From: Ailanthus altissimus
Lineage: Eukaryota > Streptophyta > Magnoliopsida > Sapindales > Simaroubaceae
Length of the DNA: 64,000 bases
Reading direction: 5' to 3'
Assembly: GCA_946807835.1 (NCBI GenBank)
Contig: OX327684.1
Coordinates: 30,998,501 to 31,062,500, forward strand
In this document: piece after piece, positions 1-12,000 of the stretch
Position numbering within the stretch: the stretch's first letter is position 1
How the letters are laid out: each line of letters starts with the position of its first letter
The notes under the pieces: model-generated
Seen by the model: only the letters and a program-made list of their open reading frames with translations
Told to the model about the DNA's origin: nothing
The model's database searches: none
Translations under genes and position numbers: made by a program

Positions 1-81
1 AGCAAAGATCAGCAAGTGATGGCATGGCATAGAGTGTAGAAAATGGAGCAAAGCTTGAGCAAATAGAATTTGTAATTAAGA

Positions 82-190
82 GTGTGTTTGGGAGTGCTTA
101 TTTTTTATGAGAAAGTACTTTCCATACCATTTCATACCTATGTCCACGCATGAGAAAGTACTTTTTCCCTAAAAGCACTCCCAAAAACAC
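82..190. mobile_element. Short MITE-like element in a cyclophilin intron
   Basis: A terminal inverted repeat of about 18 bp, differing at one position, bounds this 109-bp segment. The left end (82-99) reads GTGTGTTTGGGAGTGCTT and the right end (173-190) is its near-perfect reverse complement. The interior repeats the motif GAGAAAGTACTTT twice. Size and inverted ends fit a non-autonomous DNA element, perhaps hAT-type. I see no clear target-site duplication, so the family is uncertain. It lies in the intron after the fourth coding exon of the cyclophilin gene. Confidence 0.5.
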
Positions 191-714
191 TATAAGTCGG
201 CAACCTATTCACTTTTACTGATGATATTAGATTTTATGCCTAACAATTTAGTAATCTATTCACACACATAACATCACATGGAACATCAGAAATCCATGTG
301 CTGTGAATCTTAATCACTTGACAAAACGATCCATTTGAAGTTTGAGTTAACTACATTAACCTATACGATAAATATACTACAAAAAATCTAAAATACCGAC
401 TGTCATAGACAATACAAGTGCTTTATTAAGTGATATTTTTTTGAATCAGACCAAACTGATGCAAACAGAATCGCCGTCTTCATCTATCACGTTTAGGGTT
501 CCAAGCATAATGTCAAAGTTAAAAGTATTTATTAACTGACTGACTTGGTAAATGCTTGCAAGTATGTTCATAGTATGCTAAACAATCAAAAACTAGGAAA
601 ATAACAATAATATCAGTCACATTATAAAAGCCATTCACAAATTGGAAAGTGACAACACATATAACATAAATACTAAATGTAGTGACATAGTAAAATAAAT
701 GTTTTGGTACCCAC

Positions 715-1735
715 CATAGGTCAATGAATTCGTCAACTACTTCAGCTGAGCTATCCTTGAAAAGTTCCACTGTAATAGAGCCCTTATGGGTATCTATTAT
801 CTAATTATCAGAAGGAACAATAAAACAAAATAAAATAAGTAATGTCAGTTGAGGAAGCATTAATCACAAATAATGTTTCTAAAATGCAGCATGCATGCCT
901 GAGCCAGAGTAGAAACCACCGTCTCCCACAAGCCCCAATAGTTAAAAATAAAAACTCTGTTTCAGCGGATTCTGAAGAATAGTTCTTTTTGCGATTGTTG
1001 CGTATTTGACAGAAAATTTAAATTATCTTGTCTCTTGGCTACTAATTACGTCACATGTATGCCACTAAAATAAACACAAATCAGCATTTACTCTTGAAAA
1101 TATTTTTAATGAGGAACCAAAATAGTGCAGCGCAGCAATGAAGAAACGTACTGCATATCCAGGGAGATCAGATTTCTTCGAGTCCACGAAAGAAGTCTCA
1201 TCCTACAAATGCCAAGAGCACCCTCATGATAAGTATTCATTAAATTTCTTTATAAAGAAGAAAACCTTCAAAGCACTGAAAAGCTGTCAATATACACATA
1301 CAAAATGCGTGTTGTATTATCATAGAAACATTACTTAGAATGTCAACAAAGGTGATACAAATATCATAGAAAGCACATATAAACTATCTTGATCGCCATC
1401 AAAGCTGTAACTTTCTGTAAGACAGTACCTCAACAACTGATCTGTGATTTGCTACCTCATAGCTCGACCTAAATACAGTTTCAACATATATCAGTCGCTC
1501 ACACAAAAGTTTTAAGCATTTGTAATTTCCACAGAGAAAATAAAATAAAATAAACAGATTTAATTTTACAAAAATTCAATAACCTTTGGGACCGGCTTCT
1601 GTAAATAGAGAACAGAAAATACAAAGCCAGGACCACAATCAAAGTGAAGGAAAAAATAGTAGTAACACTTATTCGATTGGGTCCTTTCTTTTTTTTACTT
1701 TGTATCAGCAGAGCTTGAGGTTTAATCCTCCCCAT
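715..1735 (-). CDS. CYP21: Peptidyl-prolyl cis-trans isomerase CYP21-3/CYP21-4 type, N-terminal part (runs off the left edge)
   Basis: This is the 5' end of a single-domain cyclophilin that is anchored in the endomembrane system in Arabidopsis (Golgi). Four coding exons join in phase: 1735-1584, 1468-1429, 1202-1152 and 800-715. The protein opens with [19 protein letters not shown], typical of this subfamily, followed by one membrane helix at about residues 24-42. It enters the cyclophilin fold with [14 protein letters not shown] and EVVDEFIDL. The last exon stops after two bases of the next codon, so the catalytic part lies beyond position 1. The start at 1735 is the ATG that gives the family N-terminus; a TTG one codon upstream is not needed. 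A 5'-UTR intron (about 1990-1771) is possible from splice signals. It is transcribed in the same direction as POP1. The family call is firm; which paralogue it is cannot be settled here. Confidence 0.88.
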
Positions 1736-2761
1736 CAATTGCGATCTTCAATTTAATTGCTACGAATTCTCCCTAACAAACAAAACAGAAAATTAGTATT
1801 TAAAAAACAAAAAAAAAATATAACCATCCATAAACAACCACAAAGCAGCAATTTTATAATTAATTTCCGGTGATTAGAAGCACATGCAAACAGGAAGACC
1901 GAAGCCGAAACGACGATTTTCATTTGAACCCTAGAAATGGAATGAAGACTATAGCGGGAAAATTTACGGCAAATTCCGTTAATGCAAGCACCTGTGTGGC
2001 TGTGTTTCCTTCGTCGACGTGAATTTTTCCCTTTGATACAAAAAACTTGCGTTTACAGTTTACTAATCTTGGATTCGACGCCCTTGGAGAAAGTACAGTG
2101 CAACGTTTTACAATTTTTCATTTTTTAACTTGGACTTGGTTTAGCCAATGGGCTTGCATCATATGTAAGAGCCTATTGCTGTCACCTGTTCTAACTCCTT
2201 TTTTTTTTTTTTTTGAAACCCACCTGTTCTAACTTCTAATTCGAAATACGCTTCTTTTTTTTTTTTTTCTCTTTTTATCCCCAAAAAAATAAAATAAAAT
2301 AAAACGTAATATTCATCCCCCAAAAATGCCTCGAGAAATTTAAGCCACATTTACGGTCTGTTTGATTTACAATCCAGATATAGTATTTTTGAAATGAAAG
2401 AATATAAATTTTTTTAATAAATTCATTTACTTGAGAAATCCCAATTTTTTTTACGTAAAATCAGAAAAGAAATTACATTTTAAACAATAACATGTAATAG
2501 GAGACCTTTTGCTTACCAGAATGTTCATATTAAATTATCAGAAAAAAAGCCATTAATTATTGCTCAATTACAAGCCTTGTACTAAAAAATAAAAATATTG
2601 GCCATCAGAATCCAACACTCACATCTCTCTCTCTCTCTCTGCACCAGCATTTGGGTGTAAGAAACTAATAAGGCAATACATTACAACAAATAAATCTCAG
2701 CAAAATTAACTCTTTTACTATGCTTGTCACATATATGCAAAAACACATGGGAGTAAGCATT
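1736..2761. other. Spacer between POP1 3' end and cyclophilin 5' end
   Basis: It holds the likely 5' leader and promoter of the minus-strand cyclophilin gene (about 1736-2050) and the 3' flank of POP1. There are poly-T/A runs at about 2199-2275 and a CT microsatellite at 2624-2640, about 120 bp past the POP1 stop. No further gene is visible. Confidence 0.6.
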
Positions 2762-5700
2762 TCACATGAAATTCACATCATCTTCTTCTTGTTCCAGCAC
2801 AATTGTGGCGAGAGCAAGTCTGTATGCTGAAGATCTTAAGTTTCTAACAAGGACATATATCTCTTTCCTCCTCCGCTTGACTGGCATCTCCTTCCACTGC
2901 TCCTTCCTAAGCTGAGCTAGCAAAACTGCCTCACAGAAAGCCTCCGCCACTGGCTTCTTGCTGCATACAGGTTAAAGTCTTACTGTGATTTTAGGAGCAA
3001 AGAAAAATAATAGAGAAGTTTGGATGAATTTACGAGTTTGGGAGCCAAAAATGAAGCAAAATGACAGTACACTAACCTCCCTCGAACAAATCCAGTGGTT
3101 ACAAAACCAATTGGCCACCGATGAGATTCTCTACTAGTAGGGTCCTCTGGTATCTGGAGTTCCCACTTACCAGAAGATACTTCTTTGAAATATGAGCTTA
3201 CATAAGACTGAGGCATTTGAAGTTCAATCTCATTACTTCCAGAACTGCAACATGTAAACAAGTGAGGCATGGGGTAAAATAATGAATATGACATAATTTT
3301 ATTGTGACAATTAATATCAGAAAGAAATATTGTCCATAGTCCTATGAAAATGAAGTCTTTTATGTCTCAAGTTATTCAAGCTCCAAACATACTGACGCAA
3401 ACACATTCCCCAAATTTATTACTCTCAACTTTTCACATGTGAGAACATCACCGCAAATAAGGATCTCTGAAAACTCTTGCACATATGCCAATAAACATTC
3501 AAAGAAATCACGTTCATGGACCTTTCAAATTACAGAAGAACTTATATCTAAGAGAATGAATTTTGAAAAATTACCTCGAAGTCCAAAGTGATATATCAGT
3601 AAGATGAGGCGCACAAACAATAGCTCCCTCTTCAAAAACACCTTCCTTGTGAGCATGGAGAAGAACTCTAAGGAAACATAATTTATGATCATAATTAATT
3701 TGGGTAATTTCTTTTTTGTTCTGGCAAATGTTGCTTCCCTTTTCCAACTTCGCAAAATTGTTCTTCTGATTAGCAATGTGAGGAAATAAAGGCAAAAAAT
3801 CACCATGGATTTCATTCATGAAGTATGTCAGCAGCCCAGATGTCCTGGCTACAATTCTATCAAATGAATTACCGTGACAGACCAATGGTGCCATATCACT
3901 TCTTCCACATCTAAGATCTGATGAAGAACTGTCACCAATCATGTTTTTCTCACTTGAAATTTTAGGATCTCGCTCTCCACTTGCTATATTGTTTAAGGAA
4001 ACAAGAAGGGTATTCCATGGGGGTGGAATGGGAATTCTTAGAGGTCTTATACTAGCCGGACGTAGTTCTGCTTTTTGGTCAGCAGCAGCAGCTTCAGTTG
4101 CCGCAAAAGATGAGTATGCATTACAATCAGGAAAATCTGAAGGAAAATATGGCAACCCAATCTGCGAAAGGGAGAATATTTACATGCAATGTTTGATAAA
4201 CACTTGCTCAAAACTACAGTTTTAAGCTGAGTAAACTTACATCACATGCAATCCAGTGTTTCTCCATAAGACCTATTGCATGAGCCCCCTTGGAGATGAA
4301 AGATATCCAGAAGACTCTGGTCCAACTTATTGGTAGTATAACGGACCATCTGAGACACAAATTATATATATTTTTTTAACTCAATAAAAATATACCAGTC
4401 GCCGAAGCAATAAATGAACTTCAACAAATGGAGGACATGAAATTTTACTTCTGATGAATATGGGATAAACTCAAAAGGAGTTTAACGCATGAGATGCCAA
4501 ACAAAAGCATTAAAAAGAAAAAATAAATTACCCTATAGGTGAGCCTTTTTCATTATTATTTTTCAGAAGAATAATAGGGCAAGTTCTCGAACTCTGCACC
4601 TCATTTGACGTCTTCCATTTCCCCGATTTTTTATCATCAAGGCAAAGAAAATCCCTACGGATCTGATATTTTTCCATGCAAAGAGCATTTTCTTTCATGG
4701 GGGGACTTATTCCACTGCTAGCATCCCACAAACTTTTGTCACAGAAAATGCTACTACCTTCAAAATTTGACCATGATAAAGAGAGCAACTCTTCACTCTT
4801 GTCTGAAATTTCTGGTAATGCAACATGCTTTTTAGCATCATCTTCTAGTTCGACATTGAGTGTCAATGTAGAAGCTGGAACATTGGCAGTCCTTTTATCA
4901 GGTACTGAACGAGGATCCTTGACAGTCAGAGACAGAATTGCAGAAGAAGAAACTTGTTCCTCGTTCTCAAGTATAGAATAAGTTTTCCTTTGAGAATCAT
5001 CTTCAACCTCCAATATTGAACATTTCTTCGATTGCCAAGAATTCTTTGAAATACTGCAGAGCCAGTCCAAATAATTTAATCATCTTAAAGCTTTAACTTG
5101 GGTCAAAATGATCAAATTCTACATAATGGTAACTCACCCATTAACAGGTTGCAATGTCTTTTGAAGAAGTTGAAATGCCTTCGATCCCACAACTTCCAAT
5201 TTTGCAAGTTGACCCTCAAGTGAAGAACAATTAATCAAGGTGCTGGTCTCATTTATCTAACAAGACAAAAGATATTAAACTTAGTACTAATCAACAGGCA
5301 ACTCAAAATTATATTTGAGAAAGGCTTCTCAGGTAACCTCAAATTTGAGGTAGGGAGTTGAAGCCTGCTAAGTAGATCTAGTGTATTGTCAATAAAATTT
5401 GCTATATAGATGTTCCTACGAGAAGCAATTACAAATATTTACCCGTTTCTGACAAGCTAATTTTAGGGCATCATATCCCTCACCAAAAGCTGAAGCATGT
5501 ATCCACAACCAAAGCTGGCGAAAATGTGAATAATGCTCAGTTTCACATGATCCATTACTTCCAATAACATTATTGCAATTAGCATCATCTTCTCTATCCT
5601 GCTCATCAGAAGGTTTCCACATATAGGTCACTGGAGCAATAGGCTGAGAAAGAGGTGCTCCGACATGATGAAGCTGGAAAAATATCAAATAAATTGTAAA

Positions 5701-6848
5701 AAACAATTCAGATATCTTATGTCATTCCTATTATACGTTTAGAAGAGTGCCAGAGGTTAACCTACCATAGCGCTTCCATAAAGAACACCAGATAGAACAG
5801 AATCAGAACTATCTCCAGATTCTGATGACAAAGGGCGCACCAATACCATCTGTAGTACAGACAGTAATGAATCCTGGAAAGCATAGAGGAAGAGCACAAA
5901 CTTAGACTATTAATCCTGCAAGGCTCATGACACTTGATATAACCATTCTTTACAATCCATTAAGAAACAATTCCTAAACCAAACCATGCCACATAACTTA
6001 AAGTACACATAGACTGGGATATATATATGACCAAAAGTTTACAAGTTAAGGAAAAAAGGAAATGCCTGCCTCGGGACCCTCCAATTGAACAGCAATGTGA
6101 TAGCTCGCATCATGTACCACAACTCCCTGTTTGACCCACTTCAACAAAGCCCTAGAACCCCTTCCTCTGCATAGCACATAAAAATTTTCAAAGAATAAGA
6201 GGCCAGCACAAACACATTTATTCTTTCTCACACATAAACGGGTAAAAATAAAAGTATAAAACAAACATCTATCAAATGAAAATATTGTATTGACAATCCA
6301 AAGTACAGATAAAAGTTGCATTTGTATAGCTAATTTAATGAAACTATAGCACAAACTCTTGTAAATACCAATTGAGAATTCCAAATTTCTTCAAAATATC
6401 TATACCTGCCCTGCAAACCAAGAGGAAGGTAAAAACCCCACAGCTTTCTCATAGTAAACCGCTTGGCATGCCAAACATGAGTTCTCAGCCGCTTTGTGCC
6501 ATCCCCAGAAACAGAATATCCACTTTCAGGATTCTTTGTAAACTCCTTGCTCCTGCGAATTCGGCGCGGAAGTTTCTTCTGATCTTTCTCATAATCCGAG
6601 GCATTGGCTTTATCAGCAACTCCTAATTTCCGCCTCTTTTTTGATCTCTTCTTGGCGACTTGACTGTCATAGGCCGTGGTTCTCCTTCTCTTGTTTCTAC
6701 GGGACCGAAAATTGTTGTTCAAACGATCTGATACAATAGAGTGAAGACTCCCCAGCTCAGACGCTCGAGCCTCTGCGAATTTCTGCACGTTGAGTTTTCG
6801 AGGCGGAACCGATGAAACTTGATTGCGTTTGGTTCCATCTGAAGCCAT
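2762..6848 (-). CDS. POP1: Ribonuclease P/MRP protein subunit POP1
   Basis: POP1 is the large protein subunit of nuclear RNase P and RNase MRP, which process tRNA and rRNA precursors. Ten exons join in phase into about 860 codons: 6848-6406, 6166-6070, 5873-5766, 5673-5443, 5256-5138, 5053-4532, 4349-4241, 4161-3575, 3244-3077, 2960-2762. The N-terminus is rich in Arg/Lys (RSRRNKRRRTT, KKRSKKRRK), as expected for RNA binding and nuclear import. It is followed by the conserved THVWHAKRF and KLWGFYLPLGLQGR motifs. A POPLD domain starts near residue 507 (WSVILPISWTRVFWISF, then PYFPSDFPDC). Exon 6 encodes a long, polar, poorly conserved linker. Intron 2 begins with GC instead of GT. Length is close to the roughly 830 residues I recall for Arabidopsis. 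The start is the first ATG, giving MASDGTKRNQ. It is expressed head-to-tail with the cyclophilin gene downstream. Confidence 0.95.
6068..6069 (-). other. POP1: Non-canonical GC splice donor of POP1 intron 2
   Basis: On the minus strand exon 2 ends CCCGAG at 6070 and the next bases are GCAGGC. Reading on meets a stop within eight codons. Joining GAG to the exon starting at 5873 restores the conserved EGPEDSLLSVL stretch in phase. No GT nearby gives the same join, so this is read as a GC-AG intron. Confidence 0.8.
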
Positions 6849-7998
6849 TCCAGTAATTAATTCCTCAACAATTTTGATTATTTGTCCACTATCGTCGCCT
6901 AAAACCAGTGCTGAGCGACAGATTAGAAGTCTAGAGACTCAGCGGGTGACCAACTTAGTATTAAACAAAGCACTATATTATTTTTTCGGTTTCTAAAGAA
7001 TGTGAAAGAATTTGAGAGTAAAAAACAGAACAAATTGTGTGAAAGCTGTACTGGATTTAATGGTAAAACCCTTTAGTCATTGCTACAAAAGAGCGGAAGC
7101 TACAGAAAGAATTCGAAATTATGCTTCAAAATATGCCAAACGACTAATCGGAATTTCTTAGCCTGGCACCCAGAGGTTTAGGGTCCTAGGGTTTTACAAA
7201 TATAACGGAACTAGAGGGATTTCTCTTAACGCCGTGTAACTGTAAAACGGCGCAGTGGTGAATTGTTGTGTAAATAAGCAATTTGAGGATTTCTGTCCGT
7301 GGTAAACTATGTCAATTGAATTAAAATAAAATAATAAAAACTCAAATGAGGCGAATCCAACAAATTGCTAGGTAAAAAAAATAATGAATATGTAAAAAAA
7401 AAAGTTTTGTCTATAAAACAGTAGGTAAATTGATTATCATAAAAAATAATATGAATATGATATGTAATTTTACGGCAAAAAAAAATAGACTTCGACTTAA
7501 AAGAGACCTATAAAAAGTTAAATCAAGTATAGTCTATTAAAAAAATATGAAATTTTAATTTAAGAGATATAATATTAGATTAAATCAAATTTATTTTTAA
7601 AAAAAACTTAGATTATCTTATTTTAGTTGATCTAGGAGATTCATATATTAGTATTTTATTTGTAGAATTTACATTATTTAAGGTAAAATTATAATTATAC
7701 AATGATTAAGAATACAAGTTCAACAATCAATTGAAGATTACTCATTATATAAAAGTGTTAGAGAATCAATAAAAAAATTATAAAAAAAAAATTATATAAT
7801 AAGTCACATAAAAAATATTTAGAATATTTTTATAATTTATATTATAAAATTATAATGAAATATTCTTTAAATTACCTTAAATTTTTTACATTTTTTTGTA
7901 ATTTATTAATTTTAATATTTATTATATTTCTATTCTATATTTTTTAATAAATTATAAAAATTAAAACACTAACAAAAATAAAAGATATTTCATCAGAT
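6849..7998. other. POP1 upstream region and AT-rich spacer
   Basis: The first 400 bp upstream of the POP1 ATG are fairly GC-balanced and carry a telo-box-like motif. From about 7310 the sequence turns very AT-rich, with many homopolymer runs and no supported gene. Confidence 0.6.
7187..7194 (-). promoter_or_regulatory. Telo-box-like motif upstream of POP1
   Basis: On the minus strand the sequence reads AAAACCCTAGGACCCTAAA, containing AAACCCTA plus a second CCCTAAA. Telo-boxes of this kind are common in promoters of plant ribosome-biogenesis and translation genes, which suits an RNA-processing gene. It lies about 340 bp upstream of the POP1 ATG. Function is inferred from the motif only. Confidence 0.4.
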
Positions 7999-8115
7999 GA
8001 GGACTCAACCAAGTTAGTTGAGCCCTCTAAAGCCTTGTATCTTCACTTTAATTCGAATTTCTTCTTGATGTGTGTAATAATATATATATATATATATAAC
8101 CCCTTAAAAAAAAAA
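7999..8115 (+). mobile_element. tRNA-derived SINE with A-rich tail
   Basis: The 117-bp body begins GAGGACTCAACCAAGTTAG and ends in an AT microsatellite (8081-8098) and an A-run. It is flanked by perfect 14-bp target duplications, ATATTTCATCAGAT, at 7985-7998 and 8116-8129. A degenerate RNA polymerase III box B (AATTCGAATTTC) sits near 8050, and an A-box-like stretch near the 5' end. Size, tail and duplications are typical of a plant SINE. Confidence 0.8.
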
Positions 8116-8129
8116 ATATTTCATCAGAT

Positions 8130-9037
8130 CAAAGATCCCAAATTCACAAAAGACAAACCGTGGTCAAAACCCTTCAACCCATTTGGGAGCGGCATTTTAG
8201 CCAAAAAAACGCAACAAATAACTTTCTTGGGAACGGTCTCGCCTGACACATTAAAGGCGACCTTAACGAGTTTAGGTTGGGTATACATAACCGAGCAACG
8301 TCGCATTATATCCTTGGTATTGATTATTTTAGACTCGTCTAAGTTCAGATGTTAGATCAAATTTATACCTACGACTTGATTGCAATAAAATAACCTAATA
8401 CACAGCGGGTGTGTAACTTAATTTTGTAAAATTTTAGACTGAAAATTTTCATTCACATAGAGATTTTGTTGATATAATATAAAGATATTACATTAAAATA
8501 GCTAACTGCAACTACGCGTCTTGGCGAATAGAAAATTTCTTGATCTGCTAAAAAGCTCAATTTAGTATGGAATTTACTATAGTAATCATCAACGTGTTAA
8601 CCTCTTTGTAGACTGAGCTCAATCCATCAGTCAGGCAGCGCATTTTGCAGAATGTTCATAATTACTCCCACGTCCTTTTAAGAAAAGGGGGCTGGATTGG
8701 AAGCTGCCACAAAGTATTGCATTGCTTCAATAACTCCACTGATTCTTGACAAAAGCAATAAGTTGGTTACTAGACATGGGAAAGTCTTAAAACAAATGAA
8801 TGCTGCTTCAACTAACTTCAACAAGTGATAAAAGCCAGCTCAAAAGGTGATGATAAAGTTAACAATTAATTTTCAATTAAAAAAAAAGGGGGCTCAAAGC
8901 TGATCATAAAGTTAACAATTGAATTTCAATAAAAAATGGAATGAAGTGGAAGTAACAGAAGTACAGTTCTGTGAAGTGTGAAGTACTACAGAACCAAATT
9001 ATAGTACAAGTCTCTCTCAAACTTATATGACTATCAT
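8130..9037. other. Spacer downstream of the haem-binding-like gene
   Basis: I see no gene here. It holds the 3' flank of the minus-strand gene that ends at 9038 and AT-rich DNA without a recognisable repeat. Confidence 0.5.
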
Positions 9038-12000
9038 CTATAGGTTTTCCATGGGTGTGAAAGGGACACTCTTGGGTTTGAAAACACGATACCCCACAAA
9101 AACAGAAACACATAATGAGACCGTTGAGAGTACAAAGGCAAAGACACTGCCTGCATTCCCTGAGCTGCCTGGGGCTGTCTTAGTTAACATAGAACTGCTA
9201 GAAGAAATATCCAAGGGTATCCAATCACAGTTAATAGTATAGTGCCCAGATCCGTGCCATGGGTTCCCATCAACGGGATACCAGAATGCAACAGACATCT
9301 TGCTTGATCCGCCAATTGTAAACTGAGCATCCTGCCAATACCAGAGAAAGACGCTCACTTAGCCATTGCAAGGTAATCTCATAACTAGAAACTTATAGAT
9401 GATAATATAACTTTATGACATATTTGCTTGGCAACACCAGCATTCTTCTTCTCTCAGGATGTGTCTAGAAAATAAAGCCACAAGTCCATGTTCAAGTTGC
9501 ACAGGTTTTTCAAACATGACATTGGTCTAATAATAAGAGGTAGTAAAATTATGAACAAGACCAACATTGGTCTAGTAGCATTGTTGATTACAGTGAAAAT
9601 CCACAATCTACTATCTTTCACAAACCAAAATGATTACACCTGAAAGCCAAATACTTTCTTCAGAAATTTAGGATGAGTTGGCTTTAAGTTTCTTTTCATA
9701 TGAAATCCTAGGTAGCTAAAAGTATAAATGCAACAGACAAGAATCTTACCTGCTGGATACGATCCATGGTTCTCAAAGGCCTAGAGAATTCAAAATAGTA
9801 TGTGCCCTTTTCACCACCTGATGCATATGGACTGTCTTCCTCCACAAAACCTGGGAGAGGCAAAGATCAAGTATTATTCTTTAACAGGAGAATGATGAAA
9901 TATGAATAAAATCCTAAGAAGTCGCAGAAAAAGAAAAAAAAAATTGAGGAAACCCGAAACATAATCTGTACAAACACAAGCTCTTAAAATACTTGAACGC
10001 AAATGCAAAATGATAAGAAAGCCAAAGTTTGAATTCCTCAAGTGTTATAAGTCAATCTCCCATGCTGAAAGGTCATAAGGATTGAGGATTCAAGTAACTT
10101 CATTGTTTAGTTAAACTTAGCCACTTGGCTAGTCAACATATAGAAATGTAGGCACCTCTTCCCTGCCTAAAAAGCATTAAAGGTCTGCTTGGTATAGAGG
10201 TGCTTCTAACATACTTTGGAAGCACAAGCTAAAGTCTTTGGCAAACACTACTTTCACTAAACAGCTAGGCGTTTGCCAAACACCCACTTACCCTACACAC
10301 TGCAACTAGTGCTTTACTCCATATCAGCTGTGGTTTCAAAGTCTACAACTCAAGGATCCTACTTGGGCAAGCAATAGTTGCCCTCTATTGATTATCCAAC
10401 TACAAACATACTTGATAAGTAGATTGAAATTTCAAACCTGAAAAAATAGTTAACTACCTGAGAGAACATTCAAGTTACTGTGCCACCATGCCCCTTTCCA
10501 ATCATTTTGTGCACTAGAATCATTCCCTGACATTGGAGAAGACCAATTCTAAGTAAATTCAAAGCAAAAATAGTTTTAACTTTATAACAGCAAAGATATA
10601 TTTAAAGAAGAATATTATGCTGAATTACGTACAACAAGAAGCATAGTAGTAACTCATGTCTTTGTTCTCCTCAAGGGGGTTTGTTCTCAACATGTGAAAG
10701 AGATTTGATTTCTCCAAGCTAATTTAGATATATTATTATTTGATGTCAATTCAGATCAGCTTCAGATTTTGCATACCATAACTATGTGAATTAGATAGAC
10801 TAGCGAAAATAAAATATGTTACTGGCCTGATAGCAAATTGCTTTGTTACAGGGAAACGTGTAAGGCACTATTTTGCACTAGCTAAAAGCACTTTTGATGA
10901 CCAAAAAATACATTCCATTTGTACCATTAAGGTAACTCCATATGCATTTAAAAAATACTTCTCTAAGAAAGTTACTTTCACTTGACCCAACACACAAGAA
11001 AACAAAAAAAATATGATCGCGAGTTGACAAGCTCTTAATTGTTCTCATATTTTCTCCACCCTTTCTTCAGATTAGGACCAATTGTTTCTAAATCTCATTC
11101 AAGCAACTATACCATGTAACTTGAACTGCTGCTTAATCCATCTACAGCATATAACTTCAATAAGTTGATCACTAACCTTAAAATAGAATCAGATATAACA
11201 ATGGTAGACTTACAAAGTCAGGATACAAAGTTTGTATCCTAACTCGTGACATTTGTTATTTATTGGTGGTTTAAAATTATAACAATAATGATTTAATAAT
11301 AGATCAACTTTACATGATATAATACAGTCATTAATTAGTGACACATCAGTTGGAATACAAATTTTGTGTTCCAGCTTTGAAAGTGTAGAACTACTCAATC
11401 CAACAATTATCACGAATTAATGTTTGTGGATAAAGATGGGTGCAATTTATATTTGAACAAAATGCCAGAGGTAAAGCACTTAAGGTCATCTATCCTGAAT
11501 CAATTCATTTTAACATCAGAAACGAGAAAGAGATTTTTGATGGTTTGATCTATGCGGATAAGATAGATATCTTTAATGAATAAAAGGATATCAGATCCAG
11601 ACAGAAACTATAAGGAAAAACATTAAAAACAAAGTGTAAATGAGGGCTTCAATTCAACTGAAGGCACTTAAAGTTAGGAGAGAGAAGAATAGGGCAGAGG
11701 CAGTAGCTGACTGGCTGAAAGGTAATTGCCAAAAATTCAAGGAAGATGATGGGGAAAAATTATGAAATATTCATGCAGGTATAGTGGAAGACAAATATTA
11801 GGATTCCCATTAAATAATAGTTGAAAATTGTCAGATTGATTATAAACAAATGTGGTCATCCTTAAAGATCCTTATGCGCAGTCAAATAAGTGGATTGTCA
11901 CTTCATTATCTTTTAAAAAAACCTTTAAGATTGGTGCCAAATTTTGGAAATCTGAAAAAAAGCTTAAAAGGTAATATTTGACTTGAGGAAAGTTGTGCAT

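Noticed and set aside
10180..10320. Possible MITE in an intron of the haem-binding-like gene (repeated TTTGGCAAACAC-like strings)
   Set aside because: I could not define inverted ends or target duplications.
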